Shown here piece by piece: positions 26,216 through 35,671 of a DNA stretch of 64,000 nucleotides (within the stretch, counting starts at the first letter, position 1; every line of letters starts with the position of its first letter). Source of the stretch: Gracilibacillus salinarum (GTDB lineage Bacteria; Bacillota; Bacilli; Bacillales; Amphibacillaceae); contig NZ_CP095071.1 of assembly GCF_022919575.1 (NCBI RefSeq), positions 3,482,001 through 3,546,000 on the forward strand, written 5' to 3'. Below the pieces are notes generated by a model. The model saw only the letters and a program-made list of their open reading frames with translations, had not been told where the DNA came from and made no database searches. The position numbers and the translations under genes are program-made.

Positions 26216-26977
26216 TTACAATATGCTGGATAGTAAGCCTAACAGCACCAATACAATCAATACTCCGTAGAGGATCGGTTTTAAATATGGTTTGTAACGA
26301 TATCTTTTTTTGTTCCAGCGGTTTGGATCGAATCCAATATCTCCTTGTTTTCGCACACGTCGTTTTAATCGGACTGGCGAGAAGGGTCTCACATTACGTA
26401 AAAGAATAGGGCCAAATGCAAAACCTGCGATGAAACCAAAGATATGACCAGAGATATTAATGTTTGCCCGGAAAAATGTCATAACCAAGCCAATACCGGC
26501 AATGATAAGGATAATTCTGGCGTTCTGTGGATCAATCAATTGTTTCTCAAAAAAGATCATAAAAATGTACAGTCCAAATAATCCAAAAATAGCACCAGAA
26601 GCACCAAGGTGAACATAATTAAAACTTGGTTCAACAATGAAAGTAAGGACGTTCGCAATGATTCCAGTTCCCAGGTACGCTACCAAAAATTTAATTTTGC
26701 CTAGCATGACTTCCAATGCTGGTGCAAATAAAACTAGTGAAAAGGAATTAAAAATAAGGTGTGGAAAATCAGCATGTAGAAATATTGGTGTTACTATTCG
26801 CCAATATTGTCCTTGTGCGACTAACCCGTTCCAGCCAATTCCCATTGCATAAATCCATTCTCCTATAATGGGAACAAAAGAATGCAGTACCCAAAGAATA
26901 ATCTGGATCGCTATGATCGTAGAAACAACGGGATAAAATTTTAAAAACTCTCGAAAATTCTCTGTCCTTATAAACAT
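26216..26977 (-). CDS. ydcA: Rhomboid-family intramembrane serine protease
   Basis: A membrane protease of 253 residues with about seven membrane segments. The catalytic dyad is visible as Ser127 in GASGAIFG and His178 in GHIFGF. HADFPHLIFNSFSL carries the conserved His/Asn region of rhomboids. It cleaves membrane-embedded substrates, unidentified here. The ATG at 26977 follows AAAGGGAG by 6 bases; upstream in-frame ATGs would add a hydrophilic extension. The position between cshA and acpS equals B. subtilis ydcA. The C-terminus is basic (RLKRRVRKQG and KKRYRYK) before a final membrane segment. Confidence 0.9.
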   Translation of the reverse strand: MFIRTENFREFLKFYPVVSTIIAIQIILWVLHSFVPIIGEWIYAMGIGWNGLVAQGQYWRIVTPIFLHADFPHLIFNSFSLVLFAPALEVMLGKIKFLVAYLGTGIIANVLTFIVEPSFNYVHLGASGAIFGLFGLYIFMIFFEKQLIDPQNARIILIIAGIGLVMTFFRANINISGHIFGFIAGFAFGPILLRNVRPFSPVRLKRRVRKQGDIGFDPNRWNKKRYRYKPYLKPILYGVLIVLVLLGLLSSIL

Positions 26978-27155
26978 ACGATTCTCCCTTTGTCTGTTAG
27001 TGATTATTATTTTAGCATACCGGGAACTGTTTTTTATAGTAGAAGTATCCGTTTTAATTAACATGTGATATAAGCTATACTATCGATATAAAGTGAGACT
27101 TCAATTAGTGGAGGTATTACGGACGGTTAACGCCGTGATAAATGGAGTGATGTGG

Positions 27156-27512
27156 ATGATTCAAGGAACAGGTATAGATATTGTGGAGCTTTTCAGGATA
27201 AAAGAAATGATGGAAAGGCAGCCACGTATGATAAAACGTGTACTTACAGATAAAGAAAGAGAAGTTGCAGAAGCAATGCGCTCTGAGAAAAGACGAATCG
27301 AATATATAGCGGGCAGGTTTGCTGCCAAAGAAGCTTTTGCAAAAGCAATGGGTACCGGACTTGGTAAATTAAGTTTTCAAGATATCGAAATTACGACTGA
27401 TTCGTCCGGAGCACCCATATTGAATTCGATTGTTTTAACAGGTCAAAAGTGCTTTATATCAATCTCTCACAGTGAACAATATGCAATTGCTCAAGTAATA
27501 ATTGAAGCATAA
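27156..27512 (+). CDS. acpS: Holo-[acyl-carrier-protein] synthase
   Basis: A 4'-phosphopantetheinyl transferase of 118 residues that activates ACP using CoA. Conserved motifs are GTGIDIVEL at the N-terminus, with the Mg-binding Asp, and RFAAKEAFAKAMGTG. The C-terminal ISISHSEQYAIAQV is also typical. The ATG at 27156 is chosen because GIDIVE then starts at the usual distance; upstream in-frame starts extend into the intergenic region. It begins an acpS-nnr-ydcC cluster. Confidence 0.95.
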   Translation: MIQGTGIDIVELFRIKEMMERQPRMIKRVLTDKEREVAEAMRSEKRRIEYIAGRFAAKEAFAKAMGTGLGKLSFQDIEITTDSSGAPILNSIVLTGQKCFISISHSEQYAIAQVIIEA

Positions 27513-27569
27513 TCTGCATATTAAAGGAGGTTGTCTCATAATATTTTAGTGCGGGTAGGAGGGAACAAG

Positions 27570-29081
27570 ATGTACATCGTAACCGCGGAAGAAATGTACG
27601 AAATAGATCGGTATGCGATAGAAAAAGGGGGAATCGAAGGAAAGATTCTGATGGAGAATGCCGGATCACAGGTGGCACAACAACTTACTCAGACATTTAC
27701 AAAGCGTGAAAAGATGGCAGTTTTAGTTGGTAGCGGGAATAATGGCGGAGATGGCTTTGTTATAGCACGTTATTTAGCAGAAAAAGGCTTTGATGTGACT
27801 GTTTTTCAATTAGTGGCTGACGAAAAAATAAAAGGGGATGCAGCCTTTCATAAGCATTTATGGTTAAATACTTCTCATCCATTATACCAGATCACAGAAC
27901 CATTAGAGCTGAAACAACATTTGTGTGCATATGACATAATAATTGACGCGATTCTCGGAATAGGCGTTTTAGGGGAAATTCGTGAGCCGATACGAAGTTT
28001 CATTAATGTGATCAATCAATCAGGATTAGTAAAAGTAGCGATCGATATTCCAAGTGGTTTGCCAGCAAATGAAGGAATCCATGTTGATAAAGCCATTAAA
28101 GCGGACTTGACTTATATCATAGATGCACCAAAAACGACGGTGTTTCTAGAAGATACCAGTCGGTATTATGGCAAGTGGCAAGTAATGAATATAGGTATTC
28201 CAGATGCAGCTCATCAGTCGTGTAACCCTAATCATCTTTGGCGTAAAAAAGATGTACTGGCATCTTTCCCGAAAAGAGACCTGTACGCACATAAAGGATC
28301 GAACGGTAAAGGCATGGTAATAGGCGGACAAGCCTTGATGCCTGGTTCTATTCTTCTATCAGCAAGAGCGGCACTTCGCTCAGGAGCAGGCTTGATTACC
28401 GTTGCAACTGTTAGGGAGAATATACCGATCGTTGCCAGTCAATGTGTAGAGGCTACGTATCATTTGCTGGAAGGTTTTAGTGGAGGCTTTCAATCACGTA
28501 ATAGGGAAGCATTCCAACAAATGGACGCAATCGCTTTTGGAATGGGAATAGGCAGACAAAATGCAACGATGCTACGCGAGTTATTGGAATCGACGACATG
28601 TCCTGTACTGATTGATGCTGATGGCTTATATCACTGGAAAGACTTGCTACGCTCACAAGTAAAACGAGACGCACCGACTGTTATTACGCCCCACTTTGGT
28701 GAAATGGCAATGTTAACAGACCGATCTGTTGCAGAATTAAAACAAAATCCTTTTTCAATTTCTAGGCAATTTGCTCAGCAGCATCAAGTTTACGTGGTGC
28801 TTAAAGGGAAGAATACGATTATAACTGCACCCGATGGTGAGCAGATCGTAAGTGATCAAGGTAATGCAGGGTTAGCAAAAGGTGGAACAGGTGATGTTCT
28901 GTCAGGAATTCTGTTAACGATGTTAATGCAACATCAGAATGTCTTGATCGCTTTAGCAAATGGTTGTTATCTGCATGGTACTTCAGCAGAATACCTGGTT
29001 GAGGAAAAACATTCAGAAATCGACTTACTGGCTACCGATGTGATTGAAGGACTATCGCAAGTATTTCGTACATTGTCTTAA
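27570..29081 (+). CDS. nnr: Bifunctional NAD(P)H-hydrate epimerase / ADP-dependent dehydratase
   Basis: A metabolite-repair enzyme of 503 residues that restores damaged NAD(P)H. The N-terminal YjeF domain (about 1-210) is an epimerase with VGSGNNGGDGFVIARYL. The C-terminal domain (about 215-503) is the ribokinase-like dehydratase with VLIDADGL, TPHFGEMAML and AGLAKGGTGDVLSG. The ATG at 27570 is preceded by AGGAGGGAA. It lies 57 bases after acpS and before ydcC, an arrangement frequent in Bacillales. Nothing unusual in length or motifs. Confidence 0.94.
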   Translation: MYIVTAEEMYEIDRYAIEKGGIEGKILMENAGSQVAQQLTQTFTKREKMAVLVGSGNNGGDGFVIARYLAEKGFDVTVFQLVADEKIKGDAAFHKHLWLNTSHPLYQITEPLELKQHLCAYDIIIDAILGIGVLGEIREPIRSFINVINQSGLVKVAIDIPSGLPANEGIHVDKAIKADLTYIIDAPKTTVFLEDTSRYYGKWQVMNIGIPDAAHQSCNPNHLWRKKDVLASFPKRDLYAHKGSNGKGMVIGGQALMPGSILLSARAALRSGAGLITVATVRENIPIVASQCVEATYHLLEGFSGGFQSRNREAFQQMDAIAFGMGIGRQNATMLRELLESTTCPVLIDADGLYHWKDLLRSQVKRDAPTVITPHFGEMAMLTDRSVAELKQNPFSISRQFAQQHQVYVVLKGKNTIITAPDGEQIVSDQGNAGLAKGGTGDVLSGILLTMLMQHQNVLIALANGCYLHGTSAEYLVEEKHSEIDLLATDVIEGLSQVFRTLS

Positions 29082-29135
29082 CGTGTGATCGTGTTCCCTT
29101 TGTCCACTCAGATGAGACAAAGGAGAGATGTCGCG

Positions 29136-30155
29136 ATGAAAAAATATACAAGCATAATAATGGGGATTATTTTGTTAATTGTATTAAGCGCTTGTGGAGA
29201 CAAATCAAAAGATGATGTGGTTGAAAAATTAGAAAGTATGGCAGAGAATATGAGTGCTTATCAGTCACAGTCAATGATGACCTTGAAAACAGGGAAAGAA
29301 GATCAGGTTTATCGTGTTGATGTTACGCACAAGAAAAAAGATTTCTACCGTGTTTTGTTGAAGAATGAAAATGATGAGGAAAGCAGTCAGATCATTTTAC
29401 GTAATGAAGACGGTGTGTTTGTCCTGACGCCAGCATTGAATAAAAGCTTCAAGTTCCAAAGTGAATGGCCTGCTAATAATAGCCAGCCATATTTGTTCCA
29501 ATCACTTATTCAGGACTTAGTAGATGACAGTGAAGCCACTTTCACAGCGACAGAGAATTATTATGTATTTGAGACGAAAACAAGCTATGAGAGCAACAGT
29601 AACTTACCTTATCAAACAATTTATTTTGATAAAAAGACTTATGCACCGGTATTGGTAGAGGTGCTCGATCGTGATAAAAATACATTGGTAGAGGTAGAAT
29701 TCACAAGCTTTGAATTAGATCCAGAGTTACCTGATAATACGTTTGATATGGAGACAAACATGACAAGCAGTATCTTCGGTGTACCGGTGATGGCACAGGA
29801 AGATATGCCAAAACAATTGTCAGTACTGTATCCTTCAGCAAATATGGGCTCTGAATTAGTAGAAGAGAATCAAATGGATCTCGAAAATGGCAAGCGTGTT
29901 ATTCTATCTTATCAAGGTGAAAAGAATTACACGATTATTCAAGAAACTGTTGATGTTATGCCAACCAGTGCAGCATCTCCAGAATCAGTGAATGGGGAGC
30001 CTGTTGACTTAGGTTTCACTGTAGGTGCCCAATCCAAATCCTCTTTAGAATGGCATTATCAAGGAGTTAATTACTACTTGGCTAGTGAACAATTAACAAA
30101 AGAAGAAATGCAGGAAGTAGCTAGCTCGATGACATCAGAAGATGCAACGAAATAA
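29136..30155 (+). CDS. ydcC: LolA-like outer-wall lipoprotein YdcC
   Basis: A lipoprotein of 339 residues. The signal peptide ends in the lipobox LSAC, followed by DKSKDDVVEKL. The remainder is a beta-rich LolA/LolB-like fold (YdcC/GerS-related in spore formers), whose members bind lipids or support spore cortex changes. The ATG at 29136 lies 7 bases after AAAGGAGAGA. In B. subtilis ydcC is followed directly by alr; here the next 24 kb is inserted before alr. A long terminator closes the gene. Confidence 0.88.
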   Translation: MKKYTSIIMGIILLIVLSACGDKSKDDVVEKLESMAENMSAYQSQSMMTLKTGKEDQVYRVDVTHKKKDFYRVLLKNENDEESSQIILRNEDGVFVLTPALNKSFKFQSEWPANNSQPYLFQSLIQDLVDDSEATFTATENYYVFETKTSYESNSNLPYQTIYFDKKTYAPVLVEVLDRDKNTLVEVEFTSFELDPELPDNTFDMETNMTSSIFGVPVMAQEDMPKQLSVLYPSANMGSELVEENQMDLENGKRVILSYQGEKNYTIIQETVDVMPTSAASPESVNGEPVDLGFTVGAQSKSSLEWHYQGVNYYLASEQLTKEEMQEVASSMTSEDATK

Positions 30156-30161
30156 AAATGA

Positions 30162-30214
30162 AGTAGTTCCGTTTTGGAATACAGTCCTGTATTTCAAAAG
30201 GAACTGCTTTTTTC
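30162..30214 (+). terminator. Terminator of ydcC
   Basis: AGTAGTTCC pairs with GGAACTGCT, and an inner stem GGAATACAG/CTGTATTTC extends it. It is followed by TTTTTTC. It marks the left edge of the inserted 24-kb block. Confidence 0.88.
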
Positions 30215-30276
30215 TTTTTCCTGAGGGAGAAATTTTGAAGCAGACCAACGTCGGGGAATTTAAATGGAGAGGGGTT

Positions 30277-30910
30277 CCTATAATCTGGATTATGTCAACA
30301 AAACCTTTATTGCAGAATGGTCATTTTGATATATTTTATCTGTTTAACAAAGCTCCGGAAATAGGCTCCGCGTCCTGTGGGCACGGCTTCAGCTAGGCTA
30401 CTACTTGAAATAACATCTGTGCTGCCTTGTGCCGAGGAAGCTTACCTCGAAGTGATGCTAGAAGACGCAGGCACAGACTAAGTGGATCTTCAGCTCGCGC
30501 TGATTCCACGGGAGTCTCCGCCTATTTCTTACGCTTAAGGGAAGTGCTACAACATTTGAAACAGCTAAAAGCAGTGGTTCTAGGCATTGTGTTATTCAAA
30601 AGCTGATATTTATGGTGCATCCAATATGCTAGCAATTTCAATAGTTGTAGAGCGTAGACCAACCACGTAGACTCCCGCGGGACAGGCAGGCGCTGATGAT
30701 CCACAACGTCTGCACCTGTGTCTAAAAGTAATGCTTCGAAGTAGGCTTCCTCGGTGCAAGGCAGCAAAGAAGTAGCTCGAGTAGTAGCCTAGCTTCAGCC
30801 GTGCCCCGCAGGACGCGAAGTGGTTGGCCGGAGCGGTATCCCAGCACATTAAATATCTCAATATGGGCGCACGGCTAGCAATGGCTACTTTACATAATCC
30901 ATATTATAGG
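30277..30910 (-). repeat. Structured intergenic repeat, copy F (inverted, long apical arms)
   Basis: Terminal repeats CCTATAATCTGGATTATG (30277) and TCCATATTATAGG (to 30910) bound two modules in reverse order relative to copies B, C and H. Both carry the long apical arm. In the left one, TGTGCC (30428-30433) pairs with GGCACA (30470-30475), whereas other copies have TGCACC with GGTGCA, so both sides changed together. It lies between convergent ydcC and the tubby-like gene. Frames across it are accidental. Confidence 0.82.
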
Positions 30911-30998
30911 TAGTTGAATATATATTATTTCAAATAGGACCGTGCGAGATGTGCCTGGTGTTCTTAAAGTCAGCAAATAAATTAACTTTTTGATAAGG

Positions 30999-31463
30999 CT
31001 AGGCATGGGAAATTAATTCTGCAAGAAAAATATAGAAAGCTGGGGATTGGATCGTTGCATTATGTTCAATTTGTACGTGGTGTGTGTTTCCTTTTTGTAA
31101 GCGAACTAACCATCTCGCCACTTCGGTATTGCCCTCATAAAATCTTGTCCAATCGTTATTATTCTTCTTAATGTCGATTGAAAAATCTTTATGTTCAATA
31201 ATGAAATGTTGTTTTACCAGCAAATTGTGTTTCTTTTTCATCGTGAAAGTAGTGTTAGACTGTTCACCTGTAAAAGTATAGTTCCTTTTGAAAAAAGAAG
31301 TTTGCTTTGTTCCGTAATAGAGTGTCTGACCATCTTCGGAGAGTACTTCAACCCTTGATTTATTTACACTAGGTGATATTTGAAACAAAATATTACCGAG
31401 ATGATCCTTCACACGAGAGAATTCCAGCACATTCTGGTTTAACTGATAAGAGACAGCTAGCAC
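30999..31463 (-). CDS. Tubby C-terminal-like domain protein
   Basis: A 154-residue soluble, beta-rich protein without signal peptide. The alternating pattern DHLGNILFQISPSVNKSRVEVLSEDGQTLYY, the later HFIIEHKDFSIDIKKNNNDW and EVARWLVRLQ resemble the bacterial tubby-like (YxjI/LURP-one) fold. Function is unknown; family members are small single-domain proteins. The start is GTG at 31463, 10 bases after AAAGGAGG. It is the first gene of the inserted block and is transcribed alone toward copy F of the repeat. Confidence 0.7.
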   Translation of the reverse strand: MLAVSYQLNQNVLEFSRVKDHLGNILFQISPSVNKSRVEVLSEDGQTLYYGTKQTSFFKRNYTFTGEQSNTTFTMKKKHNLLVKQHFIIEHKDFSIDIKKNNNDWTRFYEGNTEVARWLVRLQKGNTHHVQIEHNATIQSPAFYIFLAELISHA

Positions 31464-32091
31464 AGCAGACTAACCTCCTTTTCTTTTATTCTAGCGGATA
31501 AATAAATCAGAATCAGTCGATTTACAATAATTAAAGGAACTCTTTACAAAACAAAGCAGTGGGCAGGAAGTGATAGCATGGTAAGCGACAAAATATGTTA
31601 TTTTTATTGAATTAATATAAAATTAATAATTCGTTAATTTTCAAAAAAACCGTGATTTTAAGCTCTAATTTATACAAATATTGTAAATAAATTAGATATA
31701 TTAACACGTGAGCACTCTGACTATTCTGAATGAAGAATACAACGAATTTCGAACGGTTGAAAAAGTAACATAAATTTAATAGTAATGAAATAGTAACCAG
31801 ATCTAAAAAGATAGACAAAAAGTGTATCATGTATTTTCAGTCCACCTTTTCAGATGATTGGTGTTCCATTATATGCTAGTTTTTCCTCTCTTTTTTATTG
31901 TTACAAGAATATTAATTCTTTGTAATGCAAAGCACTGTTGTGCGCGCTTTCATTGGGTGTACTGAGTAAAAATAGTTAGAAATTGAAGGAGTTTATAAGA
32001 TTTTTTAAACAGTACTAAAGAACCTTTTTTTTGGATAATAGACTATGATAAGCTAATCATGAATTTAAATAGAAAGAAGAGGTGACACCTC
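31464..32091 (+). other. AT-rich intergenic region upstream of comQ
   Basis: About 630 bases with very high AT content, poly-A and poly-T tracts and no convincing gene. It contains the promoter of the tubby-like gene (minus strand) and presumably that of comQX (plus strand, probably within 31980-32070). I found no ComA-box-like dyad here. Confidence 0.5.
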
Positions 32092-32133
32092 ATTTCGATA
32101 CCACATTATCCATCTGATGAAATAAAAGAAGTA

Positions 32134-33027
32134 ATGCTTAGGACAGTGAATGCATATTTGGATAATGATAACCTGAAGGAATATGCAATATCTTACATAT
32201 TATATAAGAACCAGGAAGGTTTTTCTTTCTCGTCTTTAACACAGTTTCATTATCATATGGTCGTTGATGATAAAAGTAAAGGGATCGTCCATGCTTCTGC
32301 CGCAATAGAGTTTTTGATGCTGGCCTTGGATATACTCGATGATTTACAGGATCAAGATGATAAAGAAAAGCCCTGGTCTCTGGTGTCTTTGTCTACTTCT
32401 ATGAATATTTCAACGGGTTTTTTAATGTTAAGTACGCTTGTCCTAAGACAATCTCGTTTTGAAAACGAGTTAAAGATAGAAGCACTTCAGTATTTAGATG
32501 AGCAAGTACTACGTGCGGTGGAAGGTCAACATAAAGATCTGCAGTGTTCTTGTGCTACCGAAGAAGAGTTTGTTAGCATGATGAAAGAAAAATCAGGATC
32601 CTTGATGGCTTGTGCGACACTTGTAGGGGCGACGCTTCAGTGTACCACACAACATGAAATCATCCGGGATTACTCAGAAAACTTCGGAGTTGCAGCACAA
32701 TTAGCAAATGATATCGAAGGATTGCTCCGACTGGACACCAAGAATGATTTATTGCATAAACAATGGACTCTCCCTATTATGCTGCTTGCGAAGGAAAGTG
32801 ATCGAGAAGCGGATTGGATACGTGCTTATTATGCTGGCAAGGTAGACAAGGAATTTATGGTGCAGAGGGAAGAGGAGTTGTTTCAGTGGATTTATCATTC
32901 ACCGGTTGTGTCATATGTCAAAGTGTTAAAACGCCTGTACCAGAGAAAAGCATTAGAAAGAATGTTGGACCTGCAGGTTAGCCAAGCTTGGAAAGATGGC
33001 ATGCAGGAATATATAGAACACATTTAA
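32134..33027 (+). CDS. comQ: ComX-modifying isoprenyl transferase ComQ
   Basis: A polyprenyl-synthase-fold enzyme of about 297 residues that attaches an isoprenoid to the tryptophan of pre-ComX and matures the pheromone. It has the aspartate-rich LDILDDLQDQDDKE motif, a helical fold and GFSFSSLTQFHYHMV near the N-terminus, as in Bacillus ComQ. comX follows 18 bases downstream. The start is uncertain: ATG 32134 has only a weak ribosome site, whereas AGAGGTGA at about 32078 sits 7-8 bases before an ATT codon at 32092 in the same frame. An ATT start would add 14 residues (ISIPHYPSDEIKEV). There is no stop between 32092 and 32134. Confidence 0.88.
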   Translation: MLRTVNAYLDNDNLKEYAISYILYKNQEGFSFSSLTQFHYHMVVDDKSKGIVHASAAIEFLMLALDILDDLQDQDDKEKPWSLVSLSTSMNISTGFLMLSTLVLRQSRFENELKIEALQYLDEQVLRAVEGQHKDLQCSCATEEEFVSMMKEKSGSLMACATLVGATLQCTTQHEIIRDYSENFGVAAQLANDIEGLLRLDTKNDLLHKQWTLPIMLLAKESDREADWIRAYYAGKVDKEFMVQREEELFQWIYHSPVVSYVKVLKRLYQRKALERMLDLQVSQAWKDGMQEYIEHI

Positions 33028-33045
33028 AATAAAGGAGGAGAAAGT

Positions 33046-33222
33046 ATGTTACAACTTGTAGTAGAGAAGTTAACGAAGAATCCTGATCTAATCAAAAGGT
33101 TGAAAGAGGGAAACCTTGAACTCGCAGGTGTTTCAGAAATGGAGAAAGCAGCAGTGTTAGATGTTTTCGCGGATAATAAAAGTGATCAGCAACTGCAAGC
33201 AAAAAATTGTTACTGGCAGTAA
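33046..33222 (+). CDS. comX: ComX competence/quorum pheromone precursor
   Basis: A 58-residue precursor located between comQ and comP, exactly where comX lies in Bacillus. The leader MLQLVVEKLTKNPDLIKRL, then EGNLELAGVSEMEKAAVLDVF, follows the ComX pattern (hydrophobic N-terminus, NP, LK-G, Gly-Val, acidic helix). The C-terminus ends NCYWQ, with a single Trp (residue 57) as the expected isoprenylation site. AAAGGAGGAG is 6 bases before the ATG. A terminator follows. The exact cleavage site is unknown. A Cys two residues before the Trp is a feature I do not recall in the known pheromones. Confidence 0.85.
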   Translation: MLQLVVEKLTKNPDLIKRLKEGNLELAGVSEMEKAAVLDVFADNKSDQQLQAKNCYWQ

Positions 33223-33239
33223 AATCGGATATATTCTAT

Positions 33240-33270
33240 GAAAAAGCCAGAGTTTCTCTGGCTTTTTCGT
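33240..33270 (+). terminator. Terminator of comQX
   Basis: AAAAAGCCAGAG pairs perfectly with CTCTGGCTTTTT around TTT, followed by CGTTT. It separates comQX from comPA, so the kinase and regulator are probably transcribed from their own promoter or by read-through. Confidence 0.92.
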
Positions 33271-33348
33271 TTCATCGTTTAAGGAGAGCAATACATATAT
33301 ATTGAAACGACGAGCTGTTAATAGTTGTCGCAGGGAAAGGGGATGGAT

Positions 33349-35657
33349 ATGAAGAAGAAATATGTTTTTTTTTAACCATTGTCCTGTTAATTGGTCTGTA
33401 TATGACTTATGTAACAGTGACGAAAACCTATGTAGGCCTGAATGTAAAAGAAACTACTGATGGGCAATGGGAGATCACAAAAGTAGATTCGATTGGATGG
33501 GCAGCGCAAAGAAAGGTTCAAACGGGCGATATTATTACGGAAATCAACGGCAAAGACCCAGAGTCATTTCATTTTATTAAACAGTACGGAGTGGTTGGCC
33601 ACCTCGATCAAATGAAAGTGCTGCGTAATGGGAGTATGCTGGAATTTGAAGTGCAAGTGCCAAGGAATTATAATACCCTTTTATACCATACGTTATTGCC
33701 AATGCTTGCGTTTTTAGTGCTTTTTGGTTTTTCTATTTATATTTATTGGAAGAAACGAGACGACAAAGTAGTTTTTATTTTAGTAGCTTTTTTTGTTGCG
33801 GTTGGTCTTTGTTATGTCAGTGCAGGGGCATCAGCTCGTACTGATTCGTTTGCGCGTATGATGAACAGTTTATCGATGATGATGGTGCCTTCGTTGTTTA
33901 TTCATTTTCATTATCGGTATTTCTTTAAGTACCAGATTCAATTCATGAAAATGAAATATCTGGTCATCATCTATGCGGTTAACTTTCTTGTGGTATTGCT
34001 TGGGATGTTGTCGATATTCGTGTATGTCGGGAACATGTATGTATTCTTTAGAAACGCGCAATTACTCTTATTTTCTTTTGAAATATTATTAAGTTTTGTT
34101 GTTCTTATTTATCATTATTTTAAATATCGGAAAATGGTCCAAAAACCTATTTTACAAAATGCGATTTTTGGCATTGTCGTATCATTTTTTCCTTTTATCT
34201 TTTTAACAGCATTACCGAACACGATATTCGGAGTCGAATTAATACCCGCTTCTTTAACGGCTGCATGCCTCATATTCTTACCGGTATTTTTTCTGTATTT
34301 AGTGATCATGGATCAAGTGTTTGATATTGATTTTATCAATAGCCGCTTACGATACTACGCGTTTATCTCATTGATACTCACAGGAATTATTATCGGCATC
34401 ATGCTGTTTTTTACTAATTTGTCCTTTATAGAGTGGGCAAGAGTCTCTATTTTAACGTACGGATCGCTAATTATTATGTTTTACTTAGAAGAGAAATTGA
34501 ACATCCGGCATCGATTATTTAAGGACAAGTTTAATCTTGATCGTTATTCATATGATATAGCAAAAATTGTAAAAAGAGAGGAATTGGATAAACGGTTAAT
34601 CAAAGAAATTAGAGAAGTGCTCCCCATTCAAAAAGTCTCACTTGTAAAATTTGATAAAAAGGGAGTAAATACAGAACTGTCTGCTGGTGATCATGAATAT
34701 CCGAAGGACTTTATCGAATTTTACATAAAGTATTATAATCCCATGCTTTCGATTGGTTCTCAATTCTCCATTGAAGGAGGGCTATGCTATATCATCAGTG
34801 AGCAGCATGATTCCATTCATATATTATGGATTCAACGAAAGGCAAACTTTACACCATTCAATAAGGATGAGCAGAGCTGGCTCAAAATGCTTGTGCATTA
34901 TACGAGCATTGTTTATGAAAATTTCCAGTTGATAGAGGGCGTAACCGAGGATATGAAGCAATCGTTGGATAATGATCAGTCTATGCCATCCTGGATGTTA
35001 AGGCTACTGTTTAGACTATCTGAAAAAGAGCGGACAAGATTATCTTCAGACTTACACGATTCAGCCCTGCAGGAACAATTAGTCTGGTATAGAAAAGTGG
35101 AAGAATTACTGGAAGACGATCAATTGCCGGGTTCTGTAAGAGCACCATTAACAGATGTGCGACGAGGATTGCTGGGAGTTGTCGACCAAATTCGTGAAAC
35201 GTGTACGTTGTTAAGGCCTCCTTTTCTCAAGGAAACAGGTATTATTGAAGCATTATCGTATTTAATTCAGCAATACCGCTCTCGCGAAAGTTTTGCTATT
35301 GAATTTATCTCTTACGATTTCAGCGCAAATCTTGAAGATGATCAAGCCTTGGTTATCTACAGGGTAGTTCAGGAGTTATTGAATAATGCTTCTAAGCACT
35401 CCAAAGCAAGCCAGATTGTAATAGAGATGAAAAGTGAAGACAATGCTGTATTTTTGACATATAAAGATGACGGAGTAGGCTTTCCCCCTAACAGATCCTA
35501 TCATTCAGGAAAACATATGGGCCTTGTAGGTATTAGACAACGTGTTAATAGTATTCAAGGCAATATGGAGGTGTTCTCTTCCGAAAATGCTGGGGTGGAG
35601 GTTGCTATTTTACTTCAAACAGATTTAGAAATAAGACATTACTCTGACGTGATGTAA
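33349..35657 (+). CDS. comP: ComP sensor histidine kinase, frame broken near the start at a T9 tract
   Basis: The membrane sensor for ComX. The main frame is open from 33402 and codes 751 residues: a PDZ-like extracellular part (AAQRKVQTGDIITEINGKDP), about seven membrane segments, KDKFNLDRYSYDI, a HisKA_3 site in SDLHDSALQEQ and an ATPase domain with ELLNNASKHS and DDGVGF. The expected start ATG 33349 (MKKKYVFF), after GGAAAGGGG, is in another frame, broken by nine Ts at 33365-33373. Ten Ts would restore the first membrane segment and 769 residues, the length I recall for B. subtilis ComP. It could be phase variation, a mutation or a sequencing error. It overlaps comA by one base. Confidence 0.88.
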
Positions 35658-35671
35658 TGGGAGGAATCAGA

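Noticed and set aside
30610..30861. Open frames across structured repeats (also 6893-7114, 7195-7401, 13709-13903, 62477-62683)
   Set aside because: They lie wholly inside the palindromic repeat family, lack ribosome sites, and the repeat differs between copies by indels that ignore the frame.
31612..31830. 72-codon minus-strand frame in the AT-rich gap before comQ
   Set aside because: Composition is that of AT-rich noncoding DNA, and there is no ribosome site or similarity.
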